Source: Methylobacterium sp. E-065 (GTDB lineage: Bacteria; Pseudomonadota; Alphaproteobacteria; Rhizobiales; Beijerinckiaceae). From it: 64,000 nucleotides of DNA. The DNA lies in assembly GCF_022829605.1 (NCBI RefSeq), contig NZ_JAKSYD010000054.1, forward strand, positions 1 through 64,000, in the 5' to 3' direction. The notes beneath the pieces are model-generated. The model had not been told where the DNA came from. It was given only the letters and a program-made list of their open reading frames with translations, and made no database searches. Made by a program: the position numbers and the translations under genes. Positions 28,683 to 37,785 of this stretch are shown piece by piece (position 1 is the stretch's first letter; each line of letters starts with the position of its first letter).

Positions 28683-28982
28683 TCAGTAGCGCGGGCCGTT
28701 CGTGGTGCCGCCGAGGTTCTGCTGGTAGCCCCGGAGGGCGGGGTTCTTCGCGTTCGGGTTGCCGTGGCGCATCGTGTTGTGACGGCGCATCCGGCGCTCA
28801 TGGCGGGTCGTGTGATGCCGGTGCATCCGATGATGATGATGGTGATGCATCACGACGTTCTCGGTCAGGCCGCCGTCGGCCAGGCCGGGCTGCGGCATCG
28901 CGGGGGCAGCGTGGGCCGCCGCCGAGCCGGCCAAGAGGCTGCCGGCGAACAGGCCCGCGGTCAGCAGGGTGCGAAACGACAT
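28683..28982 (-). CDS. Small secreted protein with a natural hexahistidine run
   Basis: 99 residues from ATG 28982 (GGAG ten bases upstream) with a Sec signal peptide (LLTAGLFAGSLLAGSAAAHA, cleavage after AHA). The mature part is short and basic: a run of six histidines after VVM, then alternating H, R and M residues (RMHRHHTTRHERRMRRH), ending in an asparagine/glycine-rich tail. It probably resides in the periplasm, where such a run could bind Ni, Co, Zn or Cu, but that is inference. I do not recognise a family. It lies just upstream of mutS on the same strand. Confidence 0.7.
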   Translation of the reverse strand: MSFRTLLTAGLFAGSLLAGSAAAHAAPAMPQPGLADGGLTENVVMHHHHHHRMHRHHTTRHERRMRRHNTMRHGNPNAKNPALRGYQQNLGGTTNGPRY

Positions 28983-29200
28983 GGTCTCAAATCTCCGATC
29001 GGCTTTCAGAAGCCATCCCCCAATCCGGTAACGATCGGACAGTTCCATCTCAGTGCTCGAAACGACAAAATATACCTTGGGCAAAGACGGGATTAAAGCG
29101 ATGCCTGCTGCGTGCTAAGGATTGTCGGCCTCTCGACTTGCAGTAACTGTAACGCGAAATCGCGTTATTGGTGCAATTTTATGGAGCGTACAGCGACGGC

Positions 29201-30058
29201 TCAGGCGAGAAAGGCGATGAGCTCGGCATTCACCGCGGCCGGCTCCTCGTGCGCGAGCCAGTGGCTGGCGCGATCATACCAGCGGATCCGTCCTTCGTCG
29301 CAGACCGCGAGGCTCGCCTCCGCCAAGCCCGCCTGCAGGGCTGTGTCCCGCCGGCCCCAGAGGATCAGGGTGGGCACCCGAACCCGGGGCGGCTTCGCCC
29401 GGGGGAGCCGCACCAGGGCCCGGTACCAGTTCAGCATGCCGGTCATCGCCCCGGGCTGACGCCAGGCCTCGACGTAGCGGTCGAGATCGGCGGCCGCGAA
29501 GGCGCCGGGACGGCTGGTGATGGTGAGAGCCCGCCGCAGCGCCCGGCACCGGTCCGCGGTGAGCAGGCGTTCCGGCAGACCGGGCAATTGGAACAGGCCG
29601 ATGTAATAGCTGCGCAGCATCTGGCCCGGATGGTGCCGCATATAGTCACCGACGATGCCGGGATGCGGCGCGTTCAGGATCGCCAGTCGCTCGATCCGAT
29701 CCGGGTAGTGGCTCGCAACCCACCACGCGACCAGACCGCCCCAATCGTGTCCGACCAGCCGCACCGTCGGGAAACCATAGGCGTCGGCGAGCGCGATCAC
29801 GTCGCCGGCCAAGCGGTCCAGATGATAGGCGGCGAGGTCCGTCGGCTTGTCGCTGAGGCCATAGCCGCGCTGATCCGGCGCGATGACCCGCAGGCCCGCC
29901 GCGGCGAGCGGGCCGATCTGGTGGCGCCAGCCGTACCAGAATTCCGGAAAGCCGTGCAGCAGGATGGTCGGCGCGCCGGCAACCGGACCGGCCTCGGCCA
30001 CGTGCAGGCTGAGTTCCGGGAGCGCGATCCGCCGAAAGGTCACACCCGCACCATCCAT
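29201..30058 (-). CDS. Alpha/beta hydrolase, epoxide hydrolase-like
   Basis: 285-residue alpha/beta hydrolase. The oxyanion motif HGFPEFWYGW and an aspartate nucleophile D105 in GHDWGG (instead of serine) place it with epoxide hydrolases and haloalkane dehalogenases. HGFPEF and the WYRALVRLP cap segment favour epoxide hydrolase. The acid (LILWGRRDTAL) and histidine (ASHWLAHEEP) regions complete the triad. ATG 30058 is preferred to the upstream TTG 30079 because GGAG lies 11 bases before it. The substrate is unknown. Confidence 0.85.
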   Translation of the reverse strand: MDGAGVTFRRIALPELSLHVAEAGPVAGAPTILLHGFPEFWYGWRHQIGPLAAAGLRVIAPDQRGYGLSDKPTDLAAYHLDRLAGDVIALADAYGFPTVRLVGHDWGGLVAWWVASHYPDRIERLAILNAPHPGIVGDYMRHHPGQMLRSYYIGLFQLPGLPERLLTADRCRALRRALTITSRPGAFAAADLDRYVEAWRQPGAMTGMLNWYRALVRLPRAKPPRVRVPTLILWGRRDTALQAGLAEASLAVCDEGRIRWYDRASHWLAHEEPAAVNAELIAFLA

Positions 30059-30099
30059 TGTCGTCGATGCTCCGCTCAAGCGGGCGGCCTGCTTGGCCG

Positions 30100-30261
30100 T
30101 CAGAAGCCCAGGGTGGCGCAGGCGCCGGCTTCTGGCGAGAGCTGCTCACGCAGGCGATCCGGCGCGGTCCGGGTCCACAGGCAGAGCAGGACGAAGGCCG
30201 CTCCCTCGAGCAAACCTCGGGACTGATCGGCGGCGGACGGGTTTCGGGCAGATTCGGTCAT
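30100..30261 (-). CDS. Possible small hypothetical protein
   Basis: A 53-residue frame beginning with ATG 30261, with a weakly hydrophobic middle (GLLEGAAFVLLCLW) and a basic/acidic tail. It lies between two genes on the same strand and avoids overlapping either, which argues for a real gene. There is no ribosome-binding site, since the upstream bases are a CCC-rich tandem repeat, and I recognise no family. Treat as doubtful. Confidence 0.3.
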   Translation of the reverse strand: MTESARNPSAADQSRGLLEGAAFVLLCLWTRTAPDRLREQLSPEAGACATLGF

Positions 30262-30262
30262 A

Positions 30263-30292
30263 GCGGGGGTGGGTACGGCGGGGGTGGGCACG
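30263..30292. repeat. 15-bp tandem duplication
   Basis: Two adjacent 15-base units, GCGGGGGTGGGTACG and GCGGGGGTGGGCACG, differ at one base. They lie between the cNMP-patatin gene and the small frame. It is probably a local replication slippage product. Confidence 0.6.
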
Positions 30293-30392
30293 GTCTTGAA
30301 CTCCGATGGCGATCCTGTGGGAAAGATCGTTGCCGGGCCGCCGGGGTTACAGGGGGAGGCGGTGTCACCGTGCGCTGCCGCACGCGGACATC

Positions 30393-32126
30393 TCAGCGCA
30401 CCGGGTCCAGCCAGCGCGCGAGGGTGCCGTCCTCCAGGCCGGCGCGGGTCTCGCGGTAGCCGAGTTCGGCCGATTCGCGGAACCGCGACCATGCCCGCAG
30501 GTCGATGCCGGACAGCTGGGGTTTGAGCACCGCCGTGGCATGAGTCGCCGCCATCAGGCTCTGCGCGTCGCTCGAAACGGTGGCGGCGCGCAGCAGCAGC
30601 GGCGCGAGGCCCGGCATCGCCAGCGGCGAGCCGATCAGCTTGCGCACGAGGCGGCCGGTCCAGCCGCGCGCGGGCATGTCCTGGAACGCGCGGTCGCTGC
30701 CGACATCGACGGCGAGCACCGGGCCGCGTTCCAGGTCGGCGGCGACGTCGGCCGGGAGGTTGTTCATCATGCCGCCATCGACCAGCACGCCCTCGTCGCA
30801 GAGCACCGGTGGCAGCAGGCCCGGGATCGCGATGCTGGCGCGCAAAGCCTGCGTCAGGTCGCCGGAGCGGTGGACCATCGTGTTGCCGGCGGTGAGGTTC
30901 GAGGAGACGCAGAAGAACGGCAGCCACAGATCCTCGATGCGTGCGCCGCCGTAGCGGGCCGCGAGGCCCGCATCGACCTTGGCGCCCCGGGTCAGGGCGT
31001 GGAGCGGCAGCGTGTAGTCGTTGATCGGGTTGCTGGTGGCGAAGAACGCCTCGATCTGACTCTGGATCTCGGGGAGGCTCCAGCCCATGGCGACGCTTGC
31101 CGCGATGATTGCTCCCATACTCGTCCCGCCGACGAAATCTGGGGCGCACGACACCTCGTCGAGGGCCTTCAGGACGCCGAGATGGGCGAGCCCGCGGGCG
31201 CCACCGCCGCCGAGCACGAGGCCCCTGGCCGCGCCGCTGGCGAGCCGGGCGAGCCGGTGCAGATCGGCTTGCTCACCGTCGCGGAGCTGGATCCGCAAGG
31301 CAGCGGGCAGCTTGGCGACTGCCGGATGCAGCGGCTTCGGGCGCCGCGCCCCGGGATCCTGCCGGACGACGAAGTCCATGCGGATCCAGTCGGAGCGCAC
31401 CCGCTCCAGATAGGCTGCCGCCGCGGGTCGCGGCGGGGCTCCGGGCTCGGCCAGCAGCAGCGCATGGTCGCCCCGTCGCTGGCTCTGCCGGCACCACGGG
31501 CAATCGATCTCGCGGGCCGCGAAGATCACGCGCGCATGCCGCGCCTCGTAGGCCTGGAACCACGCCTCGTCGGCGCCGTCCGGCCAGTCCGTCAGGCAGC
31601 CGGTCTCGCCGGGCAACAGAGCGTCGAAGGCGGCGGCGAGCCGATGGGCGAAATCCGCCGGATCCGGCCCGTCCGTCACCGACAGGATCGTGAAGATCCG
31701 GGGCGCATGATGCACCGAGTGGCCGTCGTAGATGTGGCGCAGGCGGTCGGCGAGGACGCGGGACAGGTAAAGGAGTGTCTGCGGATACTCGGCGATCACC
31801 GCCTCGAAGGCGCCGCGGGTGAGCTGCAGAAGCTGCGTATCGCGCAGGGCGATCACCGTCGCCGCCCGTGGGGCGTCGGACAGCAGCGCCATCTCACCGA
31901 AGATCTCGGGAGGGCGCAGCCGCGCGATCCGGGTCGGCATCCCGGTATGGTCACGGGCCGAGACACCGACGACGCCGGAGACGAGGACGTAAAGCGCATC
32001 CCCGGGCGCGCCCTGGTCAAACAGGATCCGGCCGGCAGGCACGGTCACCGGAACCATGCGGGCGCGCACAGCCGCGACGGCCGCCGGGTCGAGCCCGGCC
32101 AGGAACGGGATCTCGGGCGCGCTCAA
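30393..32126 (-). CDS. cNMP-binding/patatin-like phospholipase (NTE-type)
   Basis: Two-domain protein of 577 residues from TTG 32126 (GGAGCGGGGCGG upstream; a GTG at 32174 is a weaker alternative). Residues 1-130 form a cyclic-nucleotide-binding-like beta barrel (ILFDQGAPGDALYVLVSGVV, IFGEMALLSDAPRAATV). After a linker the patatin domain shows GGGGARG, the nucleophile S336 in GTSMG and the partner D450 in VDGGMMNNLP. This is the neuropathy-target-esterase/RssA architecture, a serine lipase probably attacking phospholipids or lysophospholipids at the membrane face. Regulation by cAMP or another nucleotide is inferred only. Confidence 0.88.
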   Translation of the reverse strand: MSAPEIPFLAGLDPAAVAAVRARMVPVTVPAGRILFDQGAPGDALYVLVSGVVGVSARDHTGMPTRIARLRPPEIFGEMALLSDAPRAATVIALRDTQLLQLTRGAFEAVIAEYPQTLLYLSRVLADRLRHIYDGHSVHHAPRIFTILSVTDGPDPADFAHRLAAAFDALLPGETGCLTDWPDGADEAWFQAYEARHARVIFAAREIDCPWCRQSQRRGDHALLLAEPGAPPRPAAAAYLERVRSDWIRMDFVVRQDPGARRPKPLHPAVAKLPAALRIQLRDGEQADLHRLARLASGAARGLVLGGGGARGLAHLGVLKALDEVSCAPDFVGGTSMGAIIAASVAMGWSLPEIQSQIEAFFATSNPINDYTLPLHALTRGAKVDAGLAARYGGARIEDLWLPFFCVSSNLTAGNTMVHRSGDLTQALRASIAIPGLLPPVLCDEGVLVDGGMMNNLPADVAADLERGPVLAVDVGSDRAFQDMPARGWTGRLVRKLIGSPLAMPGLAPLLLRAATVSSDAQSLMAATHATAVLKPQLSGIDLRAWSRFRESAELGYRETRAGLEDGTLARWLDPVR

Positions 32127-32452
32127 ACCCGCCCCGCTCCGTGGATCGCCTCGGGCCGTTCGGCCGTCATCCACCGTGGCTTCTGCCCGCTCTCCACTGG
32201 ATTTGACCTGCCTTCGACTGACTTGGGCGCTACTCGAGTGTCCCGCCCCGAAAGGAGGCCGTCAGCTCTCGCGGTCAAGACAACGGGGCTCGAAATACGG
32301 GTGCCGCTGTCCGGTTCCGATGCGCGGCCCGTATCGCTGTGCGCGATTCCGCCCGGCGCACATGTAACCGCGCGTCGCCTCTGACATGCCGGTCCCTTCG
32401 CGCCGGCGTCGCCATCCGGTACAGCGCCGTGAGACAGAAGCGGGAGGCATCC

Positions 32453-33202
32453 ATGGCGGGCAATCGGATCGCAATCGTGACCGGAGCCGGAACCGGAGTC
32501 GGCCGGGCCGCCGCCGTGGCGCTCGCTGGTGCCGGGTGGCACGTGGTGCTCTCGGGGCGGCGGCCGGCGCCCCTCGAAGAGGTGGCGGCCGAGATCGGGG
32601 CAGACCGGTCGCTGGTGGTGCCCACCGACGTGACCGACCCCGATTCGATCGCCAACCTGTTCGCCCGCACCCGGGCGCAGTGGGGCCGCCTCGATCTCCT
32701 GTTCAACAATGCTGGTATCGGCGCGCCGCCGGTGCCCCTGGAGGATCTGCCGCTCGAGACGTGGCGGCAGGTGGTGGACACCAACCTGACCGCCCTGTTC
32801 CTGTGCACCCAGCACGCCTTCCGGATCATGCGCGATCAGGATCCCCGTGGCGGCCGGATCATCAACAACGGCTCGATCTCGGCCCACGCCCCGCGGCCGA
32901 ACTCGATCGCCTACACGGCGACCAAGCACGCGGTGACCGGCCTGACCAAGGCGACCTCGCTGGACGGCCGCGCCTACGACATCGCCTGCGGACAGATCGA
33001 TATCGGCAACGCCGACACGCCCATGGGCGGCAAGATGAAGGCCGGGGTCCCCCAGGCGGACGGCTCGCTGCGGGCCGAGGCGGTGATGGATCCCGCGCAT
33101 GTCGGTCAGTCCGTACTCACGATGGCGAGCCTGCCGCTCGACGCCAACGTGCAGTTCATGACGATCATGGCCACCAAGATGCCGTTCGTCGGCCGCGGCT
33201 GA
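32453..33202 (+). CDS. Short-chain dehydrogenase/reductase
   Basis: Classical SDR, 249 residues from ATG 32453 with GGGAGG upstream. It has the cofactor loop GAGTGVG, the NNAG motif, catalytic S141 (NNGSISA) and the Y154-x3-K158 pair in YTATK. An arginine in LSGRR after the second strand suggests NADP rather than NAD. The C-terminal part ([14 protein letters not shown]) is typical of small-molecule ketoreductases. It is divergent from the patatin gene with a 326-base spacer from the chosen TTG start, in which I see no gene. The substrate is unknown. Confidence 0.88.
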   Translation: MAGNRIAIVTGAGTGVGRAAAVALAGAGWHVVLSGRRPAPLEEVAAEIGADRSLVVPTDVTDPDSIANLFARTRAQWGRLDLLFNNAGIGAPPVPLEDLPLETWRQVVDTNLTALFLCTQHAFRIMRDQDPRGGRIINNGSISAHAPRPNSIAYTATKHAVTGLTKATSLDGRAYDIACGQIDIGNADTPMGGKMKAGVPQADGSLRAEAVMDPAHVGQSVLTMASLPLDANVQFMTIMATKMPFVGRG

Positions 33203-33610
33203 GCCCGGCGGCCGCGGCCGCCTCTCCGACTTCGCTGTGCATTCTTGGAAGCGGCGCGGCCTGCCCGCGAACACGCGATTGACGTCCCGTTCTATAACTC
33301 ATACAAATTCAGCAACGAAGAACGGACGGGGTCGAACCCGTTCACATGATGGGATGAGGAATTCCGCCGCCTCGGCGTCGACTTCGCGGTGATTCCGCAA
33401 ACGATCGCGATACGCGCTCAATAGAATTCAGCACATCGGCAGATTCTCAATATCCATTTCAATTACTGGAAATGGATAGCGTCGATCCAAGTCTCATTTA
33501 TGCTTAAAGCATAATTGATTATGATTCGGATTCTCCACCGGTGGTGATGGAACGCGGTGGCAAAAGGCGTGAAAAGCCTTGTACTGCCGCACGATAAACA
33601 AGGGGGAGTC
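33203..33610. other. AT-rich 408-base leader upstream of chvE
   Basis: No gene supported. After about 33290 the composition falls well below the surrounding GC level, the lowest in the window. From about 33452 it carries several inverted repeats (listed separately). It is presumably the control region of the sugar transporter operon. At about 33325-33350 a segment looks superficially like a tRNA T-arm but no tRNA can be folded around it. Confidence 0.6.
33452..33544. promoter_or_regulatory. Stacked inverted repeats in the chvE promoter region
   Basis: Four dyads lie within 93 bases: ATCCATTTC/GAAATGGAT (33452-33477, 8-base spacer), ATGCTT-A-AAGCAT (33500-33512), ATAAT-TG-ATTAT (33511-33522, overlapping the previous one), and CCACCGGTGG (33535-33544). 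The last ends 66 bases before the chvE start. They look like operators, but no adjacent regulator gene (for example a GbpR-like LysR protein) is present in this window. Confidence 0.5.
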
Positions 33611-34681
33611 ATGTTCGCCAAGCAGATGTTACGCAAGCTGATCCTCGGTGCCGCGCTCCTGGGGAGTGCCTTATCGTCGGCCCAGGCCGCGGGCGGTGAC
33701 CCGATCGGGGTTGCCATGCCGACGAAGTCGTCTCAGCGCTGGATCGATGATGGCAACAACATCGTGAAGCTGCTCCAGGCGAAGGGCTACAAGCCGGACC
33801 TGCAATACGCGGACGATGACATCCCGACCCAGCTTGCCCAAATCGAAAACATGCTGACGAAGGGCGTTAAGCTCTTGGTCGTCGCGTCGATCGATGGAAC
33901 AACCCTCGGTGACGTGCTGTCGAAAGCGGCCGAGCGCGGCGTGAAGGTGATCGCTTACGATCGTCTGATCAAGGGAACGCCGAACGTCGATTATTACGCG
34001 ACGTTCGACAACTTCAAGGTCGGGGTGCAGCAGGCGACCTCAATCGTCGATGCTCTGGGCCTCAAGGATGGCAAGGGCCCGTTCAACATCGAGCTGTTCG
34101 GAGGCTCGCCCGACGACAATAACGCATACTTTTTCTACGACGGCGCCATGTCGGTGCTGAATCCTTACATCGATTCGAAGAAGCTCGTCGTGCGCTCCGG
34201 CCAGTTCGGCATGGACAAGGTTTCGACCCTGCGCTGGGACCCGGCGACCGCCCAGGCCCGGATGGATAACCTGCTCTCCGCCTATTACGGCAACGCCCGC
34301 CTCGACGCGGTGCTCTCACCCTACGACGGCATCTCGACGGCCATCATCTCGTCGGTGAAGAGCGTCGGCTACGGCTCCGGCAATCAGAAGCTGCCCGTGG
34401 TCAGCGGCCAGGACGCCGAACTGCAATCGGTCAAGTCGATCATCGCGGGCGAGCAGACCGCGACGATCTTCAAGGATACCCGGGAACTCGCGAAGGTGAC
34501 CGTGGCGATGATCGACGCCATCGAGTCCGGCAAGCAGCCCGAGGTCAACGATACGAAGACCTACAACAACGGCAAGAAGGTCGTCCCGTCCTACCTGCTG
34601 TCGCCGGTGATCGTGACCAAGGACAACTGGAAGCCGGTTCTGGTCGACTCGGGCTACTACACCCCAGACCAGCTGAAGTAA
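33611..34681 (+). CDS. chvE: Sugar-binding periplasmic protein ChvE
   Basis: Substrate-binding protein for a multiple-monosaccharide ABC transporter, 356 residues. The Sec signal peptide covers about residues 1-25 ([17 protein letters not shown]). The mature part has the periplasmic-binding-protein class of galactose/xylose binders: [66 protein letters not shown] 33611 has AGGGGGAG. In Agrobacterium ChvE binds galactose, arabinose and others and also feeds the VirA sensor; only the transport role is supported here. gguA and gguB follow. Confidence 0.92.
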   Translation: MFAKQMLRKLILGAALLGSALSSAQAAGGDPIGVAMPTKSSQRWIDDGNNIVKLLQAKGYKPDLQYADDDIPTQLAQIENMLTKGVKLLVVASIDGTTLGDVLSKAAERGVKVIAYDRLIKGTPNVDYYATFDNFKVGVQQATSIVDALGLKDGKGPFNIELFGGSPDDNNAYFFYDGAMSVLNPYIDSKKLVVRSGQFGMDKVSTLRWDPATAQARMDNLLSAYYGNARLDAVLSPYDGISTAIISSVKSVGYGSGNQKLPVVSGQDAELQSVKSIIAGEQTATIFKDTRELAKVTVAMIDAIESGKQPEVNDTKTYNNGKKVVPSYLLSPVIVTKDNWKPVLVDSGYYTPDQLK

Positions 34682-34690
34682 GCGCCGCCC

Positions 34691-34707
34691 GGGCCGGATG
34701 CCGGCCC
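34691..34707 (+). terminator. Intercistronic hairpin after chvE
   Basis: A tight GC stem, GGGCCGG-ATG-CCGGCCC, starts ten bases after the chvE stop, and a second palindrome CACGCCGGCGTG lies at 34728-34739. There is no T run. Such hairpins between a binding-protein gene and its ATPase gene often cause partial termination or protect the upstream mRNA, giving more binding protein; that role is inferred here. Confidence 0.45.
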
Positions 34708-34874
34708 CTTCGATCCTGCGCCGACGTCACGCCGGCGTGGGCCCATCCGACGCGCTTTCCGCCGAACTGGACGCCGGTCCGGCGTGAGCGCGCGTCGAGC
34801 CAAGGATTTCGCGCCGTTCCCGATCGCGCTGCAGGGGGGAACCACGCGACGCAAACCGAGCCGGAAAAGGTCGC

Positions 34875-36410
34875 ATGCAGCCCGTCCTCGAGATGTGGGG
34901 GATTTCCAAGTCGTTCCCCGGCGTGAAGGCCCTCAGCGACGTCAACCTCGCCGTCGCGCCCGCCGAGATTCACGCCCTTGTCGGCGAGAACGGCGCTGGC
35001 AAGTCGACGCTCATGAAGGTGCTGAGCGGCGTCTATCCGCACGGCTCCTATGAGGGCGAGATCGTCTACGAGGGCCGCCCGGGCCATTTCCGGGACATCT
35101 CCGACAGCGAGCGCCTGGGGATCGTGATCATCCACCAGGAGCTGGCGCTGGTGCCGTTCCTGTCGATCGCCGAGAACATCTTCCTCGGCAACGAGCCGGC
35201 GCGTTTCGGCATCATCGACCAGGACCGCGTCTACACCCGGTCGCGCGAGCTGATGGCCACCGTGGGGCTCGACGAGAACCCCGATACGCTGGTGACCCAT
35301 CTGGGCGTCGGCAAGCAGCAGCTCGTGGAGATCGCCAAGGCGCTGTCCAAGAAGGTCAAGCTGCTCATCCTCGACGAGCCGACCGCGAGCCTGAGCGAGA
35401 CCGACAGCGAGGCGCTGCTGCAATTGCTTCTGCGCTTCAAGGACCAGGGCATCGCGTCGATCCTGATCTCGCACAAGCTCAACGAGATCTCGAAGGTCGC
35501 CGACCGGATCACCGTCCTGCGCGACGGCACCACCGTCGAGACGCTCGATTGCCGGAACGAGGCGGTGGACGAGGACCGGATCATCCGCGGCATGGTCGGG
35601 CGCACGATGGCGAACCGCTATCCGGTGCGCGAGCCGAAGATCGGCGACGTGCTGATGGAGGTGCGGGACTGGACGGCCCATCACCCGATCCATCCCGACC
35701 GGACCGTGGTGCGCGGGGTCAACCTGACCGTCCGCCGGGGCGAGATTGTCGGGATCGCCGGCCTGATGGGCTCGGGCCGGACCGAGCTCGCCATGAGCAT
35801 CTTCGGACGCTCCTACGGGCAGGGCATCAGCGGCACCGTGCGGATCGACGGTGCAGACGTCGATGTCTCGGCGATCGACAAGGCGATCGCCGCGGGGATC
35901 GCCTACGTCACCGAGGACCGCAAGCAGCTCGGCCTCGTGCTGGGCGAGGACATCGCCAAGAACACCACGCTCGCCAACCTGCCGGGCGTATCCACGGCGA
36001 CGGTGATCGACGAGGACGCGGAGCACCGGGTCGCGAGCGGCTACCGGAGCAAGATGCGGATCCGCTCCTTCGGCGTGGCGCAGCAGACGGTGAACCTGTC
36101 GGGCGGCAATCAGCAGAAGGTCGTGCTGAGCAAGTGGCTGTTCACACAGCCCAAGGTGCTGATCCTGGACGAGCCGACGCGTGGCATCGATGTCGGCGCC
36201 AAGTACGAAATCTACAGCATCATCAATGAATTGGCCGATGAGGGCCGGGGCGTGCTGGTGATCTCGTCCGAGATGCCCGAGCTGCTCGGCCTGTGCGACC
36301 GGATCTACGTGATGAACGACGGGCGCTTCGTGGGCGAATTCCGGCGCGAGGAGGCCAGCCAGGAAGCGATCATGCGCGCGATCATGCGCTCCAAGGACCT
36401 GAACGGATGA
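34875..36410 (+). CDS. gguA: Sugar ABC transporter ATP-binding protein GguA
   Basis: Double-nucleotide-binding-domain ATPase of the sugar (Mgl/Xyl/Ara) type, 511 residues. The first domain has Walker [10 protein letters not shown], signature-like [17 protein letters not shown] and Walker [12 protein letters not shown]. The second has the degenerate Walker [11 protein letters not shown], the signature [15 protein letters not shown] and Walker [15 protein letters not shown]. It energises import of the ChvE ligand. It follows chvE after 193 bases and overlaps gguB by ATGA. Confidence 0.94.
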   Translation: MQPVLEMWGISKSFPGVKALSDVNLAVAPAEIHALVGENGAGKSTLMKVLSGVYPHGSYEGEIVYEGRPGHFRDISDSERLGIVIIHQELALVPFLSIAENIFLGNEPARFGIIDQDRVYTRSRELMATVGLDENPDTLVTHLGVGKQQLVEIAKALSKKVKLLILDEPTASLSETDSEALLQLLLRFKDQGIASILISHKLNEISKVADRITVLRDGTTVETLDCRNEAVDEDRIIRGMVGRTMANRYPVREPKIGDVLMEVRDWTAHHPIHPDRTVVRGVNLTVRRGEIVGIAGLMGSGRTELAMSIFGRSYGQGISGTVRIDGADVDVSAIDKAIAAGIAYVTEDRKQLGLVLGEDIAKNTTLANLPGVSTATVIDEDAEHRVASGYRSKMRIRSFGVAQQTVNLSGGNQQKVVLSKWLFTQPKVLILDEPTRGIDVGAKYEIYSIINELADEGRGVLVISSEMPELLGLCDRIYVMNDGRFVGEFRREEASQEAIMRAIMRSKDLNG

Positions 36411-37630
36411 CCGATATCCCCATGAGCAAGCCCATGATCTCGGCCACAGAAGGACTGTCCGCCTCCATGTCTGCCAATGCGTCCCGTGCCCAGCGGGGCT
36501 TTCTGTCGATGGCGCAGCTGCGCGACTACGGGCTGGTCTTCGCGCTCGCGGTCATCACCCTGTTCTTCGAGTACACGACCGGCGGCGTGCTGTTCCAGCC
36601 GCTGAACCTCACCAACCTCATTCTCCAGAACAGCTACGTCGTGGTGATGGCACTGGGGATGCTGATCATCGTGGCGGGCCATATCGACCTGTCGATCGGC
36701 TCGGTGGTGGGTCTTGTCGGCGCGCTCGCGGCCATGCTGATGGTCCGGTTCGGCTTCGATCCGTTCACGGCGACGATCATATGCCTGGCCGTGGGCGCAG
36801 CCATCGGCGGCATGCAGGGCTACTTCGTGGCCTATCTCGGCATTCCGAGCTTCATCGTCACGCTGGCCGGCATGTTGGTGTTCCGCGGCGTGACGCTGGC
36901 CCTCCTGCAGGGCGCCTCGATCGGCCCGTTCCCGGAGGTGTTCCAACTCCTCTCCAAAGGCTTCCTCACTAATTTCGCCGGCCCCTGGACCGCTCTGCTG
37001 ATCGCGGCCGCCCTGTCGCTGATCCTGGTCGGCCTGAACTGGCGCCGCCGCGGGGCGCGGGTCCGCAACGGCGGCGAGGCGGATTCCTGGGCCTCGTTCA
37101 TCTTCCGGAACGGCGCGACCACCATCGTGATCCTGGCCTTCGCCTACCAGATGAGCGCCTATCGCGGCTTGCCGAACGTGCTGCTCGTGATGTTCGTGCT
37201 GGTGATGCTCTACCGCTTCGTCACGACCCGGACCACGATCGGGCGGCGGATCTACGCGCTGGGCGGCAACCTCAAGGCGGCGCGGCTCTCCGGTATCAAG
37301 ACCGAGCGGCTCACCTTCCTGACCTTCGCCAATATGGGCGCGCTGGCGGGCCTCGCCGGCATGATCTTCGCCGCCCGGCTCAACACCGCGACGCCGAAGG
37401 CGGGCGTGGGCTTCGAACTCGACGTGATCGCGGCCTGCTTCATCGGCGGCGCCTCGGCCTCCGGCGGCATCGGCAAGGTCTCGGGTGTGGTGATCGGCGC
37501 CTTCATCATCGGGGTGATGAACAACGGCATGTCGATCATGGGCATCGGCGTCGATTACCAGCAGGTGATCAAGGGGATCGTGCTGCTCGCCGCCGTCTGC
37601 CTCGACGTCTACAACAAGAACAAGGCCTGA
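36407..37630 (+). CDS. gguB: Sugar ABC transporter permease GguB
   Basis: Inner-membrane permease, 407 residues with about ten helices and the BPD_transp_2 fold (Mgl/Xyl/Rbs type). Typical sequence includes [36 protein letters not shown] and the coupling-region [17 protein letters not shown] cytosolic, charged loop near residues 205-225 is longer than in RbsC, as in the multiple-monosaccharide group. ATG 36407 overlaps the gguA stop, so it is translationally coupled. A run of hairpins follows the gene. Confidence 0.93.
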   Translation: MTDIPMSKPMISATEGLSASMSANASRAQRGFLSMAQLRDYGLVFALAVITLFFEYTTGGVLFQPLNLTNLILQNSYVVVMALGMLIIVAGHIDLSIGSVVGLVGALAAMLMVRFGFDPFTATIICLAVGAAIGGMQGYFVAYLGIPSFIVTLAGMLVFRGVTLALLQGASIGPFPEVFQLLSKGFLTNFAGPWTALLIAAALSLILVGLNWRRRGARVRNGGEADSWASFIFRNGATTIVILAFAYQMSAYRGLPNVLLVMFVLVMLYRFVTTRTTIGRRIYALGGNLKAARLSGIKTERLTFLTFANMGALAGLAGMIFAARLNTATPKAGVGFELDVIAACFIGGASASGGIGKVSGVVIGAFIIGVMNNGMSIMGIGVDYQQVIKGIVLLAAVCLDVYNKNKA

Positions 37631-37685
37631 TCGGGCGGGAGCCGGCTCTTCCGGCGCCGCTCCAACGATGATTTCGGGTTTCCAA

Positions 37686-37751
37686 AGGGCTCAGCCCTAT
37701 GGCGGGTTCTCAGGGCAGAGCCCTGAGATGGTCTCCAGGGCTCTGCCCTGG
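37686..37751. repeat. Three consecutive GGGC-core hairpins
   Basis: In the gap between convergent gguB and ispA three perfect stem-loops with 3-base loops lie in a row: AGGGC-TCA-GCCCT (37686-37698), TCTCAGGGC-AGA-GCCCTGAGA (37708-37728) and CCAGGGC-TCT-GCCCTGG (37735-37751). They share a GGGC/GCCC core, so they look like tandem copies of one palindromic element. They may serve as a bidirectional transcription end. Confidence 0.75.
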
Positions 37752-37785
37752 ACCCGCGAAAGGTCTCGACCATTCGAAACCAGAC

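Noticed and set aside
33325..33350. A GGGTTCGACCCC-like stretch on the minus strand resembling a tRNA T-arm or attachment site.
   Set aside because: No acceptor, D- or anticodon arm can be found around it, and no integrase or direct repeat is near.
34545..36026. A minus-strand open frame of 493 codons opposite gguA.
   Set aside because: Antisense of a textbook ABC ATPase; no domain in the product.
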